DNA of 64,000 nt from Chryseobacterium candidae (GCF_004916905.1 NZ_SDLV01000061.1:1-64000), one strand, 5' to 3'. Numbered from the stretch's first letter, positions 53,888-62,591 are shown. Translations and numbers: made by a program. Notes: generated by a model from the sequence alone, not told the origin.

Positions 53888-54669
53888 GACTGTTTTTTTA
53901 AGATAATATTGATTTGAGTTCCCCTATTTTCCTGGCTTTCCATACGAAAACCTGCGCCTATGATTTCTGCTCTGTTTTTCATATTGGTAAGGCCTATTCC
54001 ATTGGATTTGATCTGTGAAGTATCAAAACCGATTCCATCATCACGAATATCAAGTTCCCAAAGGATATCTTCTGAAGTATTAAGGCTGATAAAAATATTT
54101 TTACAACGGGAATGTTTTATACTGTTCTGAATAAATTCCTGAGTAATTCTGAGAAGAACATTCTTATGAACAAAACCTAAATCCAGTTGTTTAAAATTGT
54201 GTTCAAAACTTACATGACATTTTTTAAAGGAATTGGTATTATCTACTTCTTCCTGTATCAAAGTTACAATTTCCTTCTGGTTGATGTTGTCATCCGTTAA
54301 CGTTTTTGACAAGCTTCTGAGATCCTGCAGAGATTGATTGATAATCTGCGAAACCTGATCAATTCTTTCACTTGCCTCGGATACCTTATTTTCATAAAGC
54401 ATCTGCTGTACATAAAGGCTTACGAGGGTGAGTTTCTGGCCAATGTTGTCGTGCAGTTCTCTTCCGATCTGCTGCATCGTGGCCTGCTGAATTTCCAATT
54501 GGGTAGAAAGGAGCTCTCTCTGATGAAGTTCATTTTTTCTTTCTATTTCATTCACGTGTTCCTTCTTGCGTTGTTTGTAACTTCTGATATAGACCAAAAC
54601 TGCCGTTACAAACATTACAAAAAGTATATTGAATAGAATAATAACTATTAAGAGCTCTGTTTTCCCCAT
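53884..54669 (-). CDS. DesK/NarX-type sensor histidine kinase (two-component system 3)
   Basis: The 261-residue kinase has one N-terminal membrane helix (about residues 5-28), a coiled-coil linker, the HisKA_3 box GRELHDNIGQKLTLVSLYVQQ (phospho-His in ELHDN) and a HATPase domain with QEFIQNSIKHS, DDGIGFD and GIGLTNMKNRAEIIG. It lacks a sensor domain of its own, so input may come from the membrane protein whose gene overlaps its start by 22 bases. Confidence 0.92.
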   Translation of the reverse strand: MGKTELLIVIILFNILFVMFVTAVLVYIRSYKQRKKEHVNEIERKNELHQRELLSTQLEIQQATMQQIGRELHDNIGQKLTLVSLYVQQMLYENKVSEASERIDQVSQIINQSLQDLRSLSKTLTDDNINQKEIVTLIQEEVDNTNSFKKCHVSFEHNFKQLDLGFVHKNVLLRITQEFIQNSIKHSRCKNIFISLNTSEDILWELDIRDDGIGFDTSQIKSNGIGLTNMKNRAEIIGAGFRMESQENRGTQINIILKKQS

Positions 54670-55292
54670 ATAAATGAACTTGCAAATAAAATATACATTA
54701 CTGAAACTGAGATCAGGAAATAGCTAAAATATATGTCCCAAATTTCCTTATATTTTACCAGAAGTGATAAAAATGACATAAAAGGCAATGTTCCTATATA
54801 TGATAGTGTAATCCCAAGATTAATATAAAACATTTTGTTTTTACTGAAATTGAGAATTTCTTGTGAAGTAATTTGTTTGTAATACTCCATTATTACCAAA
54901 AGCATCAAAATAAGACAGCCAAACGTATAGTTGAATGCAAATACAATTTTACTTTTGGAAAAATATAATTCGTTGGGAATAAATGAAAGCAGATATAAAA
55001 TAGATATTATCCAAAATAATTTTGGCTTTCCTAAAGATTTTGCAGCGTATAACCAGTAAAAGAATACGAACTGAATTGGCATTAAAAGGTAGTTATAGTA
55101 CTGAGCTTTTGTAAAATGTACAAAGCTTCCCCACTTGCCATAAGCTTCCCCAAGAAAAATAAATACCAGATAAAACACAAAAAATTTCCAATGTTTTTCT
55201 TTTAAACGGTTATAATGGAAAATGGCTATGACTGCAGCAAGTCCTTCAGCCCAAAGCAAACTTTTTTGTGCAAATTCCTGGAATTCTGTCAT
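54648..55292 (-). CDS. Multi-pass membrane protein linked to two-component system 3
   Basis: The 214-residue integral membrane protein has about six or seven hydrophobic segments (for example KFFVFYLVFIFLGEAYG, LLMPIQFVFFYWLYAA, LFWIISILYLLSFIP, FGCLILMLLVIM, YFLISVSVMYILF). No family is recognised. Its 3' end overlaps the kinase gene by 22 bases, so the two are coupled. It may be the sensor for the short kinase, which is inference. Confidence 0.7.
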   Translation of the reverse strand: MTEFQEFAQKSLLWAEGLAAVIAIFHYNRLKEKHWKFFVFYLVFIFLGEAYGKWGSFVHFTKAQYYNYLLMPIQFVFFYWLYAAKSLGKPKLFWIISILYLLSFIPNELYFSKSKIVFAFNYTFGCLILMLLVIMEYYKQITSQEILNFSKNKMFYINLGITLSYIGTLPFMSFLSLLVKYKEIWDIYFSYFLISVSVMYILFASSFIWGKQSS

Positions 55293-55319
55293 ACAGTTCT
55301 AAATATATTATATTTACAA

Positions 55320-55850
55320 TTAAAAAGACTCACCTAATGGAGTTTTTGGTGGAACAAGTATTCCATTATTTTCTCCAAGCCCTGTGTCATCATCTTGTTC
55401 GATACCTTTGGCAGAATGCGTGTTTAATGCTAAAGGTTTGCTGTCTGTATTTTGGAAAGGATTGAAATCATAATCAATAAGTTCCCCTGTTTCATCGGCT
55501 TTTTTCAATGTTGGAATCAGTACCAGGGTGTGTTTTCCGGCATATTCTGCAGGAACAGGGTGAGAGTCCATGATAGACCAGTTTTCCTGTTTCGGATAAG
55601 TGGCATAATAAAATCTGATTCCAAGATCTTCCTCAGAAGCAGAAGGATCTACTTTTGCAGCTTCTTCTTCGATCTTTGCAATAAAGCTTTTTAATTTCGG
55701 AAGGTCAAACCAGATGGAATGAGCATCATCTATTCCTAAATTGGTATTGATAGCATTAAGGTGATTTTGACGGTAATTGTCGATCAGAGCCTGGATAAGA
55801 CCGTTTGACATGATTCCAGGTTGTAATGGATTGTTTGATTCTGTATTCAT
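55320..55850 (-). CDS. Conserved hypothetical protein at the head of the two-component system 3 run
   Basis: The 176-residue cytoplasmic protein has MSNGLIQALIDNYRQNHLNAIN, DDAHSIWFDLPKLKSFI, GIRFYYATYP and a disordered Pro/Gly tail with NNGILVPPKTPLGESF. I recall similar uncharacterised proteins in Chryseobacterium but no function. It lies 27 bases upstream of the membrane-protein gene in the same direction, suggesting a four-gene unit. Confidence 0.65.
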   Translation of the reverse strand: MNTESNNPLQPGIMSNGLIQALIDNYRQNHLNAINTNLGIDDAHSIWFDLPKLKSFIAKIEEEAAKVDPSASEEDLGIRFYYATYPKQENWSIMDSHPVPAEYAGKHTLVLIPTLKKADETGELIDYDFNPFQNTDSKPLALNTHSAKGIEQDDDTGLGENNGILVPPKTPLGESF

Positions 55851-56016
55851 AGCTTAGTGGTTTACGGTAAAACTCAATTAATATGCAAATTTCGTAAAAA
55901 ATATTCGAGAAAATGTATTCACAAATTGGGAATTACACTGTTATTTTTACCGTGATTTTACGGATTGTATGTGAAGGATAACAATTTCTGATAAAGAAAA
56001 TTCAATTCATTCTATA

Positions 56017-56050
56017 AAAAAACGGAGAAAGTATATTTCCCCGTTTTTCT
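56017..56050 (-). terminator. Terminator after the GG-leader peptide gene
   Basis: AAAACGG-A-GAAA and TTTC-C-CCGTTTT pair with one mismatch (12-base arms). A T run follows on the minus strand. It starts one base after the peptide gene's stop codon. Confidence 0.8.
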
Positions 56051-56203
56051 TTAAATACATGGATATTTTCTCCAGTCCCTGCAAATGTATCCTGAAGTGC
56101 AGCACAGATTGGCAGGGCAGTTCATATTTTCGTCACACATAATGACAGGAGCGATAAGGCCGCCATCAATTTTCCTTAAATCGTTTCTTTTAAGCTTTTT
56201 CAT
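56051..56203 (-). CDS. Cysteine-rich GG-leader 'bacteriocin-like' peptide precursor
   Basis: This 50-codon gene encodes MKKLKRNDLRKIDGG, a leader ending in the double-glycine processing signal of peptidase-containing exporters. A 35-residue core follows with six Cys (C23, C29, C34, C35, C41, C49), spaced C-x5-C-x4-CC-x5-C-x7-C like a knottin. Similar leaders are annotated 'bacteriocin-like' in Chryseobacterium (recalled). No modifying enzyme, transporter or immunity gene is adjacent. It has its own terminator. An antimicrobial or signal role is inference. Confidence 0.75.
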   Translation of the reverse strand: MKKLKRNDLRKIDGGLIAPVIMCDENMNCPANLCCTSGYICRDWRKYPCI

Positions 56204-56275
56204 ACTGATTCTGTTTTAGTTATTAGTATTGTAAAGATAAGTTTATTTCACATAATTAGGATAAAAAGTGAAAAA

Positions 56276-56310
56276 AATAAGTGCTGCAGATTTAATCTGC
56301 AGCACTTATT
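56276..56310 (-). terminator. Terminator after clpB
   Basis: AATAAGTGCTGCAGAT and its exact complement form a 16-pair stem with a three-base loop. Seven T residues follow on the minus strand, about 30 bases after the clpB stop. Confidence 0.92.
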
Positions 56311-56341
56311 CACAAAAATAATGTATATGAAAAAAACTATT

Positions 56342-58936
56342 TTATTGTTCGGCAGGTCGGAAAACCAGTCCTGTTTCTACAAAATAATCCAGAGTAATTC
56401 GGTCTCCATCGTTTACGTTTCCTGCAAGGATTTCTTTAGACAGTTTGTTTAAAACTTCCTGTTGAATCACTCTTTTCAATGGTCTTGCTCCGAAGGCAGG
56501 ATCATATCCCTTATTCATCAGATAATCTACGGCATCCTGAGTGAAAGTCATAATAATGTTTCGTTTGGATAACATTTCATTGAATCCTCTCAGCTGATAC
56601 TGAACAATTTTTCCTATTTCTTTCTTTCTTAAAGGCTGGAAGAGTACAATTTCATCAATTCTGTTCAGGAATTCCGGACGCAGAGTCTGTTTCAAAAGAT
56701 CAAAGACCTCGTCTTTTGTTTTATCCACAATTTCATCCTGATTTTCCTCCGTAAGATTCTCAAAATTCTCCTGAATCAGATGTGAACCTAAATTGGAGGT
56801 CATGATGATGATAGAATTTTTGAAATTCACCACCCGCCCTTTATTATCCGTCAGACGTCCGTCATCCAAAACCTGAAGTAATGTATTGAAAACATCCGGA
56901 TGCGCTTTTTCAATTTCGTCTAAAAGCACTACGGAATAAGGTCTTCTTCTTACGGCTTCAGTCAACTGTCCTCCTTCATCATAACCTACGTATCCCGGAG
57001 GCGCTCCTACCAGTCTTGACACACTGTGACGTTCCTGGTATTCACTCATATCAATTCTGGTCATATTGTTCTCGTCATCAAACAGGAATTCTGCCAATGC
57101 TTTTGCCAGCTCGGTTTTACCTACGCCGGTTGTTCCCAGGAATAAGAAGGATCCGATAGGTTTTTTATCATCGCTCAAACCGGCTCTGTTTCTTCTGATC
57201 GCATCTGCAACCGCCTGAATCGCTTCGTCCTGTCCTACCACTCTGTGGTGCAGTTCAGCCTCAAGATTCAATAACTTATCTCTTTCAGACTGCAGCAGCT
57301 TGGTGACAGGAATACCTGTCCATTTAGCAATCACTTCAGAGATATTTTCTGCCGTAACTTCTTCTTTGATTAGTTCATTCTGATGATTCTGCATTTCAAG
57401 TTCCACTTTGGCAAGCTCTTCCTCTTTTTCACGAAGTTTTCCGTATTGGATTTCCGCTACTTTGGCATAATCTCCTGCTCTGGAAGCTCTTTCTGCCTCA
57501 TGTTTCAGAGATTCAATATCTTTTTTGATCTGGGTAAGATCTTCACTTTTCTGTTTTTCTTTCAGCCATTTGGCATTGATCTCATTTCTCTGTTCAGAAA
57601 TTTTGGCAATATCTTCTTTAAGATGATCAATCTTGGTCTGGTTGCCTTCTCTTGAAATGGCGGCTAATTCAATTTCCAGCTGCATTAATTTTCTGTCCAG
57701 AACGTCCAGTTCTTCCGGCTTTGAATTGATTTCCATTCTAAGCTTTGCAGAAGCTTCATCAATAAGGTCGATAGCTTTGTCCGGTAAAAAACGGTCAGAA
57801 ATATATCTCTGAGACATTTCCACTGCAGCAATAATTGCCTCATCTTTGATTCTTACCTTGTGGTGAGCCTCATATTTGTCTTTGATACCACGAAGGATAG
57901 AAATGGCAGATTCAGTATCCGGTTCTTCCACCATTACTTTCTGGAAACGTCTTTCCAACGCTTTATCTTTTTCAAAATACTTTTGATATTCGTTCAGCGT
58001 AGTAGCACCAATGGCTCTTAATTCTCCTCTTGCCAAAGCTGGTTTTAAGATATTAGCTGCATCCATTGCTCCTTCACCGCCTCCGGCTCCTACCAAAGTG
58101 TGGATCTCGTCAATGAAAAGAATGATCTGTCCATCTGATTTGATCACTTCATTCACAACAGATTTCAGACGCTCTTCAAATTCACCTTTGTATTTGGCTC
58201 CGGCGATTAAAGCTCCCATGTCAAGTGAGAACAACGTTTTATCCATCAGGTTTTCCGGTACGTCACCGCTGATAATTCTATGAGCAATTCCCTCAGCAAT
58301 TGCAGTTTTACCCACACCGGGTTCTCCGATAAGGATCGGGTTATTTTTAGTTCTTCTGGAAAGGATCTGTAAAACCCTTCTGATCTCTTCATCACGCCCT
58401 ATGACAGGATCCAGTTTCCCTTCTGCTGCTAACTCGTTAAAGTTTTTAGCATATTTATTTAAGGATTGATACGTTTCCTCTGAACTTGCAGAAGTGGCTT
58501 TGCTTCCTTTTCTTAATTCTTTGATAGCGCCTTCCAGCAGGTTTTTGGTTACGCCCATATCTTTCAGCATTTTGGATACTTCAGAAGAAGTTTCCAGCAG
58601 AGATAACCATAAGTGTTCAATCGTTACATATTCGTCACCCATTTTCTTTGCGATATTGGGGGCGTCCAGCAGTACTTTGTTGGCAGATTGAGAAAGATAA
58701 ATGTTTCCTCCCTGCACTTTTGGAAGTTTCTCTAAATTTTCACGGTTGCGCTCTCTTACCAAATTGGCATCTGCTTCAGATTTTTTCAGTAAGAAAGGCG
58801 ATATATTTTCATCCACCTGGAAGATTCCTTCAAGGAGATGTTGAGGTTCGATACTTTGGTTGCCCAATTCCATAGCAACCTGCTGTGCTGCCTGGATGGC
58901 TTCCTGCGATTTTACAGTATATTGGTTTAAGTTCAT
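56342..58936 (-). CDS. clpB: ATP-dependent disaggregase ClpB
   Basis: This 864-residue Hsp104-type chaperone pulls proteins out of aggregates together with DnaK. Domains are the N-domain (1-145), AAA-1 with Walker A at 204-211 (GEPGVGKT) and FIDEIHTLVG, the coiled-coil middle domain (about 400-530), AAA-2 with GTTGVGKT and LLDEIEKAHPDV, and a C-terminal domain (RPEFLNRIDEI). It lacks the ClpP-binding loop, as expected. The upstream spacer is shared with a divergent TetR gene. Confidence 0.97.
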   Translation of the reverse strand: MNLNQYTVKSQEAIQAAQQVAMELGNQSIEPQHLLEGIFQVDENISPFLLKKSEADANLVRERNRENLEKLPKVQGGNIYLSQSANKVLLDAPNIAKKMGDEYVTIEHLWLSLLETSSEVSKMLKDMGVTKNLLEGAIKELRKGSKATSASSEETYQSLNKYAKNFNELAAEGKLDPVIGRDEEIRRVLQILSRRTKNNPILIGEPGVGKTAIAEGIAHRIISGDVPENLMDKTLFSLDMGALIAGAKYKGEFEERLKSVVNEVIKSDGQIILFIDEIHTLVGAGGGEGAMDAANILKPALARGELRAIGATTLNEYQKYFEKDKALERRFQKVMVEEPDTESAISILRGIKDKYEAHHKVRIKDEAIIAAVEMSQRYISDRFLPDKAIDLIDEASAKLRMEINSKPEELDVLDRKLMQLEIELAAISREGNQTKIDHLKEDIAKISEQRNEINAKWLKEKQKSEDLTQIKKDIESLKHEAERASRAGDYAKVAEIQYGKLREKEEELAKVELEMQNHQNELIKEEVTAENISEVIAKWTGIPVTKLLQSERDKLLNLEAELHHRVVGQDEAIQAVADAIRRNRAGLSDDKKPIGSFLFLGTTGVGKTELAKALAEFLFDDENNMTRIDMSEYQERHSVSRLVGAPPGYVGYDEGGQLTEAVRRRPYSVVLLDEIEKAHPDVFNTLLQVLDDGRLTDNKGRVVNFKNSIIIMTSNLGSHLIQENFENLTEENQDEIVDKTKDEVFDLLKQTLRPEFLNRIDEIVLFQPLRKKEIGKIVQYQLRGFNEMLSKRNIIMTFTQDAVDYLMNKGYDPAFGARPLKRVIQQEVLNKLSKEILAGNVNDGDRITLDYFVETGLVFRPAEQ

Positions 58937-59305
58937 ATCTTTTATATTTTTAGTAATGGTTTGTATTAAGTTTAGTTTTTAAAAACATCAAGAAACCAAA
59001 TTCTGAGGCTCAGTTTCTTAATGCCATCAATTATTTAATCATTTATTCGATGAGTGTATCGCAAAAACTGTTCAATTATTAAATTTACAAAAAAATAGGA
59101 CAAATTTTCCGGATATTGTATTTTTAACGGTAATTTAACTTGACAAATTTTCCGGTTTTGCAATTATTTCTTTGAAATTCATGAACAAATAGTCATAGTA
59201 GAGTAAAGTATCCTGATAATTACAATGAAAATAAAGCGTCTTTTTCTTTTTCTGAGCAAAAAATGAACAGTTTAATTCAGAATAATTACTTTTGCATTTT
59301 ACCAG
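58937..59305. promoter_or_regulatory. Divergent clpB / tetR spacer with GACAAATTTTCCGG direct repeats
   Basis: The spacer is AT-rich with no gene. The 14-base word GACAAATTTTCCGG occurs exactly twice, at 59099-59112 and 59142-59155, 43 bases apart (about four helical turns). They may bind a regulator. On the plus strand TACTTTTG at 59287-59294 is a good -7 box for the TetR gene, leaving almost no leader. Confidence 0.5.
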
Positions 59306-59884
59306 ATGGAACTAAAAGAAAAACAGAGAAAAATACTCAACGTAGCAGTAGAACTTTTCAAAGAGAAAGGATATATGGGAAGCTCAGTAAGAGATCTTGC
59401 TACCAAACTCAATATCAAAGCAGCATCACTGTACGCCCATATCCGTTCAAAGGAAGAAATTCTGGAATGGATTTGCTTTGGCATTGCTCAGGAGTTTTTC
59501 GATGAACTTCAGGAAGTAAAAAATACAGCTGTTGCACCGAAGGAAAAACTGAACCTGCTATTGGATAAACACCTTTCTGTTGTTCTTAAAAACCGTGACG
59601 TTACCCATATCTATTCCAATGAATGGAAACATCTTGAAGAAAGACTTCCCGAATTTGTAGAATTAAGAAAAAACTACCAGCAGGAAGTTGAGGAACTGAT
59701 TTCCGAGATCTATAAAGCTGAAAACTGGGAGTTAAAATCTCCGTCATTTACCACAAGATTTATCCTTCATACTTTAAATAATTCCTATTTCTGGTTCAAA
59801 AGAAGCAGCGATTCTACCGATGAAATTACCGACGAAATAAGGGAGAAAATTCTTTTTGGATTGTTAGGAAATCAAAAAAAATAA
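59306..59884 (+). CDS. TetR/AcrR family regulator, probable repressor of the paa operon
   Basis: The 192-residue regulator has a TetR helix-turn-helix (KILNVAVELFKEKGYMGSSVRDLATKLNIKAASLYAHIRSKEEI, residues 8-52) and a helical ligand domain. It lies next to the phenylacetate genes, and the sequence before paaK matches the PaaR operator form. A PaaR-type role (repression relieved by phenylacetyl-CoA) is therefore inferred by analogy with the Thermus TetR-family PaaR. It is transcribed separately, with a repeat element between it and paaK. Confidence 0.8.
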   Translation: MELKEKQRKILNVAVELFKEKGYMGSSVRDLATKLNIKAASLYAHIRSKEEILEWICFGIAQEFFDELQEVKNTAVAPKEKLNLLLDKHLSVVLKNRDVTHIYSNEWKHLEERLPEFVELRKNYQQEVEELISEIYKAENWELKSPSFTTRFILHTLNNSYFWFKRSSDSTDEITDEIREKILFGLLGNQKK

Positions 59885-59892
59885 CCATTCTG

Positions 59893-59982
59893 TTTGTCAT
59901 TCTGGAAAAGTAAGAATCTCGTAATAGAATGTAGATTTTTAAAAGATTCTTCTCTCCACTTCGTTCCGCTTAGAATGACAGT
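59893..59982. repeat. Inverted repeat of the TGTCATTC...GAATCTC family
   Basis: TTTGTCATTCTGG...AAGAATCTC pairs with AGATTCTT...TTAGAATGACA. The motif order is the same as inside the long repeat at 48898-49034, without the outer 20-base arms. It lies between the TetR gene and the paaK promoter and may end the TetR transcript. Confidence 0.7.
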
Positions 59983-60047
59983 GAGCATCATTTTAATGAC
60001 TTCTTCTTATTTAGAATCATTCAAAATATGATAAAAATCATAAAAAT

Positions 60048-60078
60048 TTTGCCAGCTTCCAAAATCTTTTTAAATTTA
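60048..60078 (+). promoter_or_regulatory. paa operon promoter (TTTG-N19-TAAATTTA)
   Basis: TTTG at 60048-60051 and TAAATTTA at 60071-60078 are exactly 19 bases apart, matching the Bacteroidetes sigma-A consensus. Transcription should begin near 60085, which supports the paaK ATG at 60104 over an earlier ATG at 60089. Confidence 0.7.
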
Positions 60079-60081
60079 CAC

Positions 60082-60095
60082 CTAACAAATGTTAG
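60082..60095. promoter_or_regulatory. Probable PaaR-type operator
   Basis: CTAACA-AA-TGTTAG is a palindrome with 6-base half-sites overlapping the predicted start point. It matches the TetR-family PaaR form CNAACGNNCGTTNG (recalled from Thermus) except for symmetric G-to-A and C-to-T changes. Binding by the adjacent TetR protein would block paaK transcription. Confidence 0.6.
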
Positions 60096-60103
60096 TTAGT
60101 TTT

Positions 60104-61420
60104 ATGGATTTTTCAGTTGAATATCTGGAGCTGGATCAGTTGAGACAGCTTCAATCCGACCGGTTGATCAGCCTGATCAGCTATTTGGGGGAGAAGTCGG
60201 AATTTTATAAAAAGAAATTTGATGCATTGCAAATATCTCCTCAGGATATAAGGTCAATTGAGGATATCGCTAAACTTCCTATTACTTACAAACAGGATTT
60301 AAGAGATAACTATCCGTTCGGATTATTTACCGTTCCTAAAAGTGAACTTCAGCGGATTCATTGCTCAAGCGGAACGACAGGAAAACCGACTGTGGTAGGA
60401 TATACCAAAGAAGATGTAGACCTTTTCAGTGAAGTGGTGGCAAGATCTTTACATGCCGCAGGAGCAAGACCAGGAATGCAGCTGCATAATGCGTATGGTT
60501 ACGGGATTTTTACCGGAGGCTTAGGTCTTCATTACGGAGCTGAAATGCTGGGAATGAGTGTTCTTCCTATTTCGGGAGGGATGACGGCAAGACAGGTAGA
60601 TCTCATTGTAGATTTTAAGCCGGAGGTCATTTGCTGTTCGCCGTCATACGCTTTAACCATTGCAGATGAATTTACAAAAAGAGGAATTTCTGCAGACGAA
60701 ATCAGTCTAAAATATGCAGTGCTGGGTTCAGAACCATGGACGGAAATTATCAGAGGACATATTGAAGAAAGATTAGGTGTTCATGCAACCAATATTTATG
60801 GTTTAAGTGAAATTATCGGCCCGGGAGTTTCCATGGAGGATTTTGAAGAGAAGGGAGGCGCTTATATCTGGGAAGATCATTTTTATCCTGAGATTTTAGA
60901 TCCGGTTACCCAACAGCCGGTGCCTTTTGGAGAAGAAGGTGTATTGGTCATTACCACTTTAACCAAGAAAGCAATGCCTCTTTTAAGGTACTGGACGAAT
61001 GATATCACCAGCCTTTATTACGATAAAAGTGCCAAAAGAACAATGGTGAAGATGAAACCTGTTGTAGGAAGAGCAGATGATATGCTGATCGTAAGAGGAG
61101 TGAATGTATATCCAAGCCAGATTGAAGATGCTTTTTCTTATGTAAAAGGAGTGGTTCCAAACTACTATCTTACGCCTGTAGAGAAAGAACAGATGTGTGT
61201 CGCTTTGGATATTGATGTTGAAATCGATGATGAATTGGTAAAATCTCAAAAAATAGAATCAAATACCGATGATTATTTTAATTTTGTCGGGAACTTTGGA
61301 AAAAATATAGAAAACGAAATAAAAAAGAGGGTAGGAATTACTACGAAAGTGAAAGTTCATGCCCAGGACAGTTTGCCGAAGTGCGAAGGTGGAAAAATTA
61401 ATAGAATACTAAAAAAATAA
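60104..61420 (+). CDS. paaK: Phenylacetate-CoA ligase
   Basis: The enzyme activates phenylacetate to phenylacetyl-CoA with ATP. The 438-residue protein has the P-loop-like HCSSGTTGKPTVVGYT, NIYGLSEIIGPGVSMED, LLRYWTNDIT and the C-terminal GRADDMLIVRGVNVYPSQIE hinge, all of PaaK. The start is chosen at MDFSVEYL, since the earlier ATG lies in the operator. It opens the catabolic operon and its stop overlaps the paaE start by one base. Confidence 0.95.
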   Translation: MDFSVEYLELDQLRQLQSDRLISLISYLGEKSEFYKKKFDALQISPQDIRSIEDIAKLPITYKQDLRDNYPFGLFTVPKSELQRIHCSSGTTGKPTVVGYTKEDVDLFSEVVARSLHAAGARPGMQLHNAYGYGIFTGGLGLHYGAEMLGMSVLPISGGMTARQVDLIVDFKPEVICCSPSYALTIADEFTKRGISADEISLKYAVLGSEPWTEIIRGHIEERLGVHATNIYGLSEIIGPGVSMEDFEEKGGAYIWEDHFYPEILDPVTQQPVPFGEEGVLVITTLTKKAMPLLRYWTNDITSLYYDKSAKRTMVKMKPVVGRADDMLIVRGVNVYPSQIEDAFSYVKGVVPNYYLTPVEKEQMCVALDIDVEIDDELVKSQKIESNTDDYFNFVGNFGKNIENEIKKRVGITTKVKVHAQDSLPKCEGGKINRILKK

Positions 61421-62505
61421 TGAATTCATTTTATAAACTTAAAACAGTTAAAGTTCAGAAAGATACTTCCGAAGCAGTGAATGTGGCGGTAGAAATTCCT
61501 GAAGAACTGAAAGACAAGTTCAGGTTTAAACAAGGACAGTATCTGAATTTCCGAATGATGATCAACGGAAATGAAGAAAGACGTTCTTACTCTATCTGTA
61601 ATGCTCCCAGTGAAAAAGGCAACACACTGGAAGTATTGGTGAAGCTGCTTGAAGGCGGGAAAGTATCCGGTTATTTCAACGAACATCTTCATATGGATGA
61701 AGTGCTGGAAGTAATGCCTCCTATGGGTGGTTTCAATACTTCTTATCACCCTTCAAACGTGAAAACTTATGTGGGGCTGGCTGCAGGAAGCGGAATTTCC
61801 CCTGTTTTGTCCAATATTAAAGAAAGCCTTTATCAGGAACCGAATTCAAATGCTTATCTGTTCTACAGCAACAGAAGTATGAATCACGTGATGAAGAAAG
61901 CTGAAATTGATAAATTGGCAGAATCTTTTAACGGCAGATTGAAAGTAGTTTATTTAGTGAGCCGTGAAAAGCATGAAGATCCTGTTTTCGAAGGAAGAAT
62001 TTCTGCTGAAAAACTGGAACAGCTATTTGAAAGATATACAGATATTGATGTAAAAGAAGCTACTTATTTTATTTGTGGTCCTTCAGAAATGATTAAAGGG
62101 ATTGCAGACTATCTGAAAAAGGATAAAAAAGTACCTGCTATTCAGGTGCTATTCGAATATTTCACCGCTCCGGATGAAGAAAATACGGAGGAAATGAGTG
62201 ATGAATTCAAGGCGATTGCCAATATTGAAAGCATGGTAACAGTAATCATTGATGATGATGAATATTCGTTCCACCTTAATTCTAAAAAAGAGAGTATCTT
62301 AGATAAAGCATTGAAAGATCAGCTTCCGGTTCCTTTCGCATGTAAAGGAGGCGTTTGCTGTACGTGTAAGGCGCAGGTTCTGGAAGGAGAGGTTTTTATG
62401 GAGAAAAACTACGCGCTTACCGAAGAAGAAGTAGCCAGAGGCTTCGTTCTTACCTGTCAGTGTCACCCTACAACCAATGTGGTGATGCTAAATTATGATG
62501 TTTAA
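61420..62505 (+). CDS. paaE: Phenylacetyl-CoA epoxidase reductase subunit
   Basis: PaaE passes electrons from NAD(P)H to the PaaABCD epoxidase. The 361-residue protein has an FAD domain (RRSYSICNAPS), an NAD(P) domain (GLAAGSGISPVLS, FICGPSEMI) and a C-terminal plant-type 2Fe-2S domain with ligands C308, C313, C316 and C346 (CKGGVCCTC, then LTCQCHP). Here it lies before paaA rather than after paaD. It is coupled to paaK by a TAATG overlap. Confidence 0.95.
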   Translation: MNSFYKLKTVKVQKDTSEAVNVAVEIPEELKDKFRFKQGQYLNFRMMINGNEERRSYSICNAPSEKGNTLEVLVKLLEGGKVSGYFNEHLHMDEVLEVMPPMGGFNTSYHPSNVKTYVGLAAGSGISPVLSNIKESLYQEPNSNAYLFYSNRSMNHVMKKAEIDKLAESFNGRLKVVYLVSREKHEDPVFEGRISAEKLEQLFERYTDIDVKEATYFICGPSEMIKGIADYLKKDKKVPAIQVLFEYFTAPDEENTEEMSDEFKAIANIESMVTVIIDDDEYSFHLNSKKESILDKALKDQLPVPFACKGGVCCTCKAQVLEGEVFMEKNYALTEEEVARGFVLTCQCHPTTNVVMLNYDV

Positions 62506-62518
62506 AAAATTAATGTAA

Positions 62519-62583
62519 CAATGTAACAATTTACCAGTGTAACAATCATTGGTACATTGCCAGACTGGTATATTGCTAAATTG
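62519..62583. repeat. Inverted repeat in the paaE-paaA spacer
   Basis: CAATGTAACAATTTACCAGT and ACTGGTATATTGCTAAATTG pair at 17 of 20 positions around a short centre with more GTAACAAT / GGTACATTG words. A related element lies in the paaA-paaB spacer. It could fold in the transcript and set differential stability. Confidence 0.65.
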
Positions 62584-62591
62584 AAAAAATT

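Noticed and set aside
59263..59505. 80-codon plus-strand frame overlapping the TetR start
   Set aside because: It is out of frame with the clear helix-turn-helix domain and has no features of its own.
60089..60103. Earlier ATG for paaK
   Set aside because: It lies inside the predicted operator and only a few bases from the predicted transcription start.
62506..62591. CRISPR-like repeats in the paa spacers
   Set aside because: The words are short, irregular and inverted, without regular spacers or cas genes.
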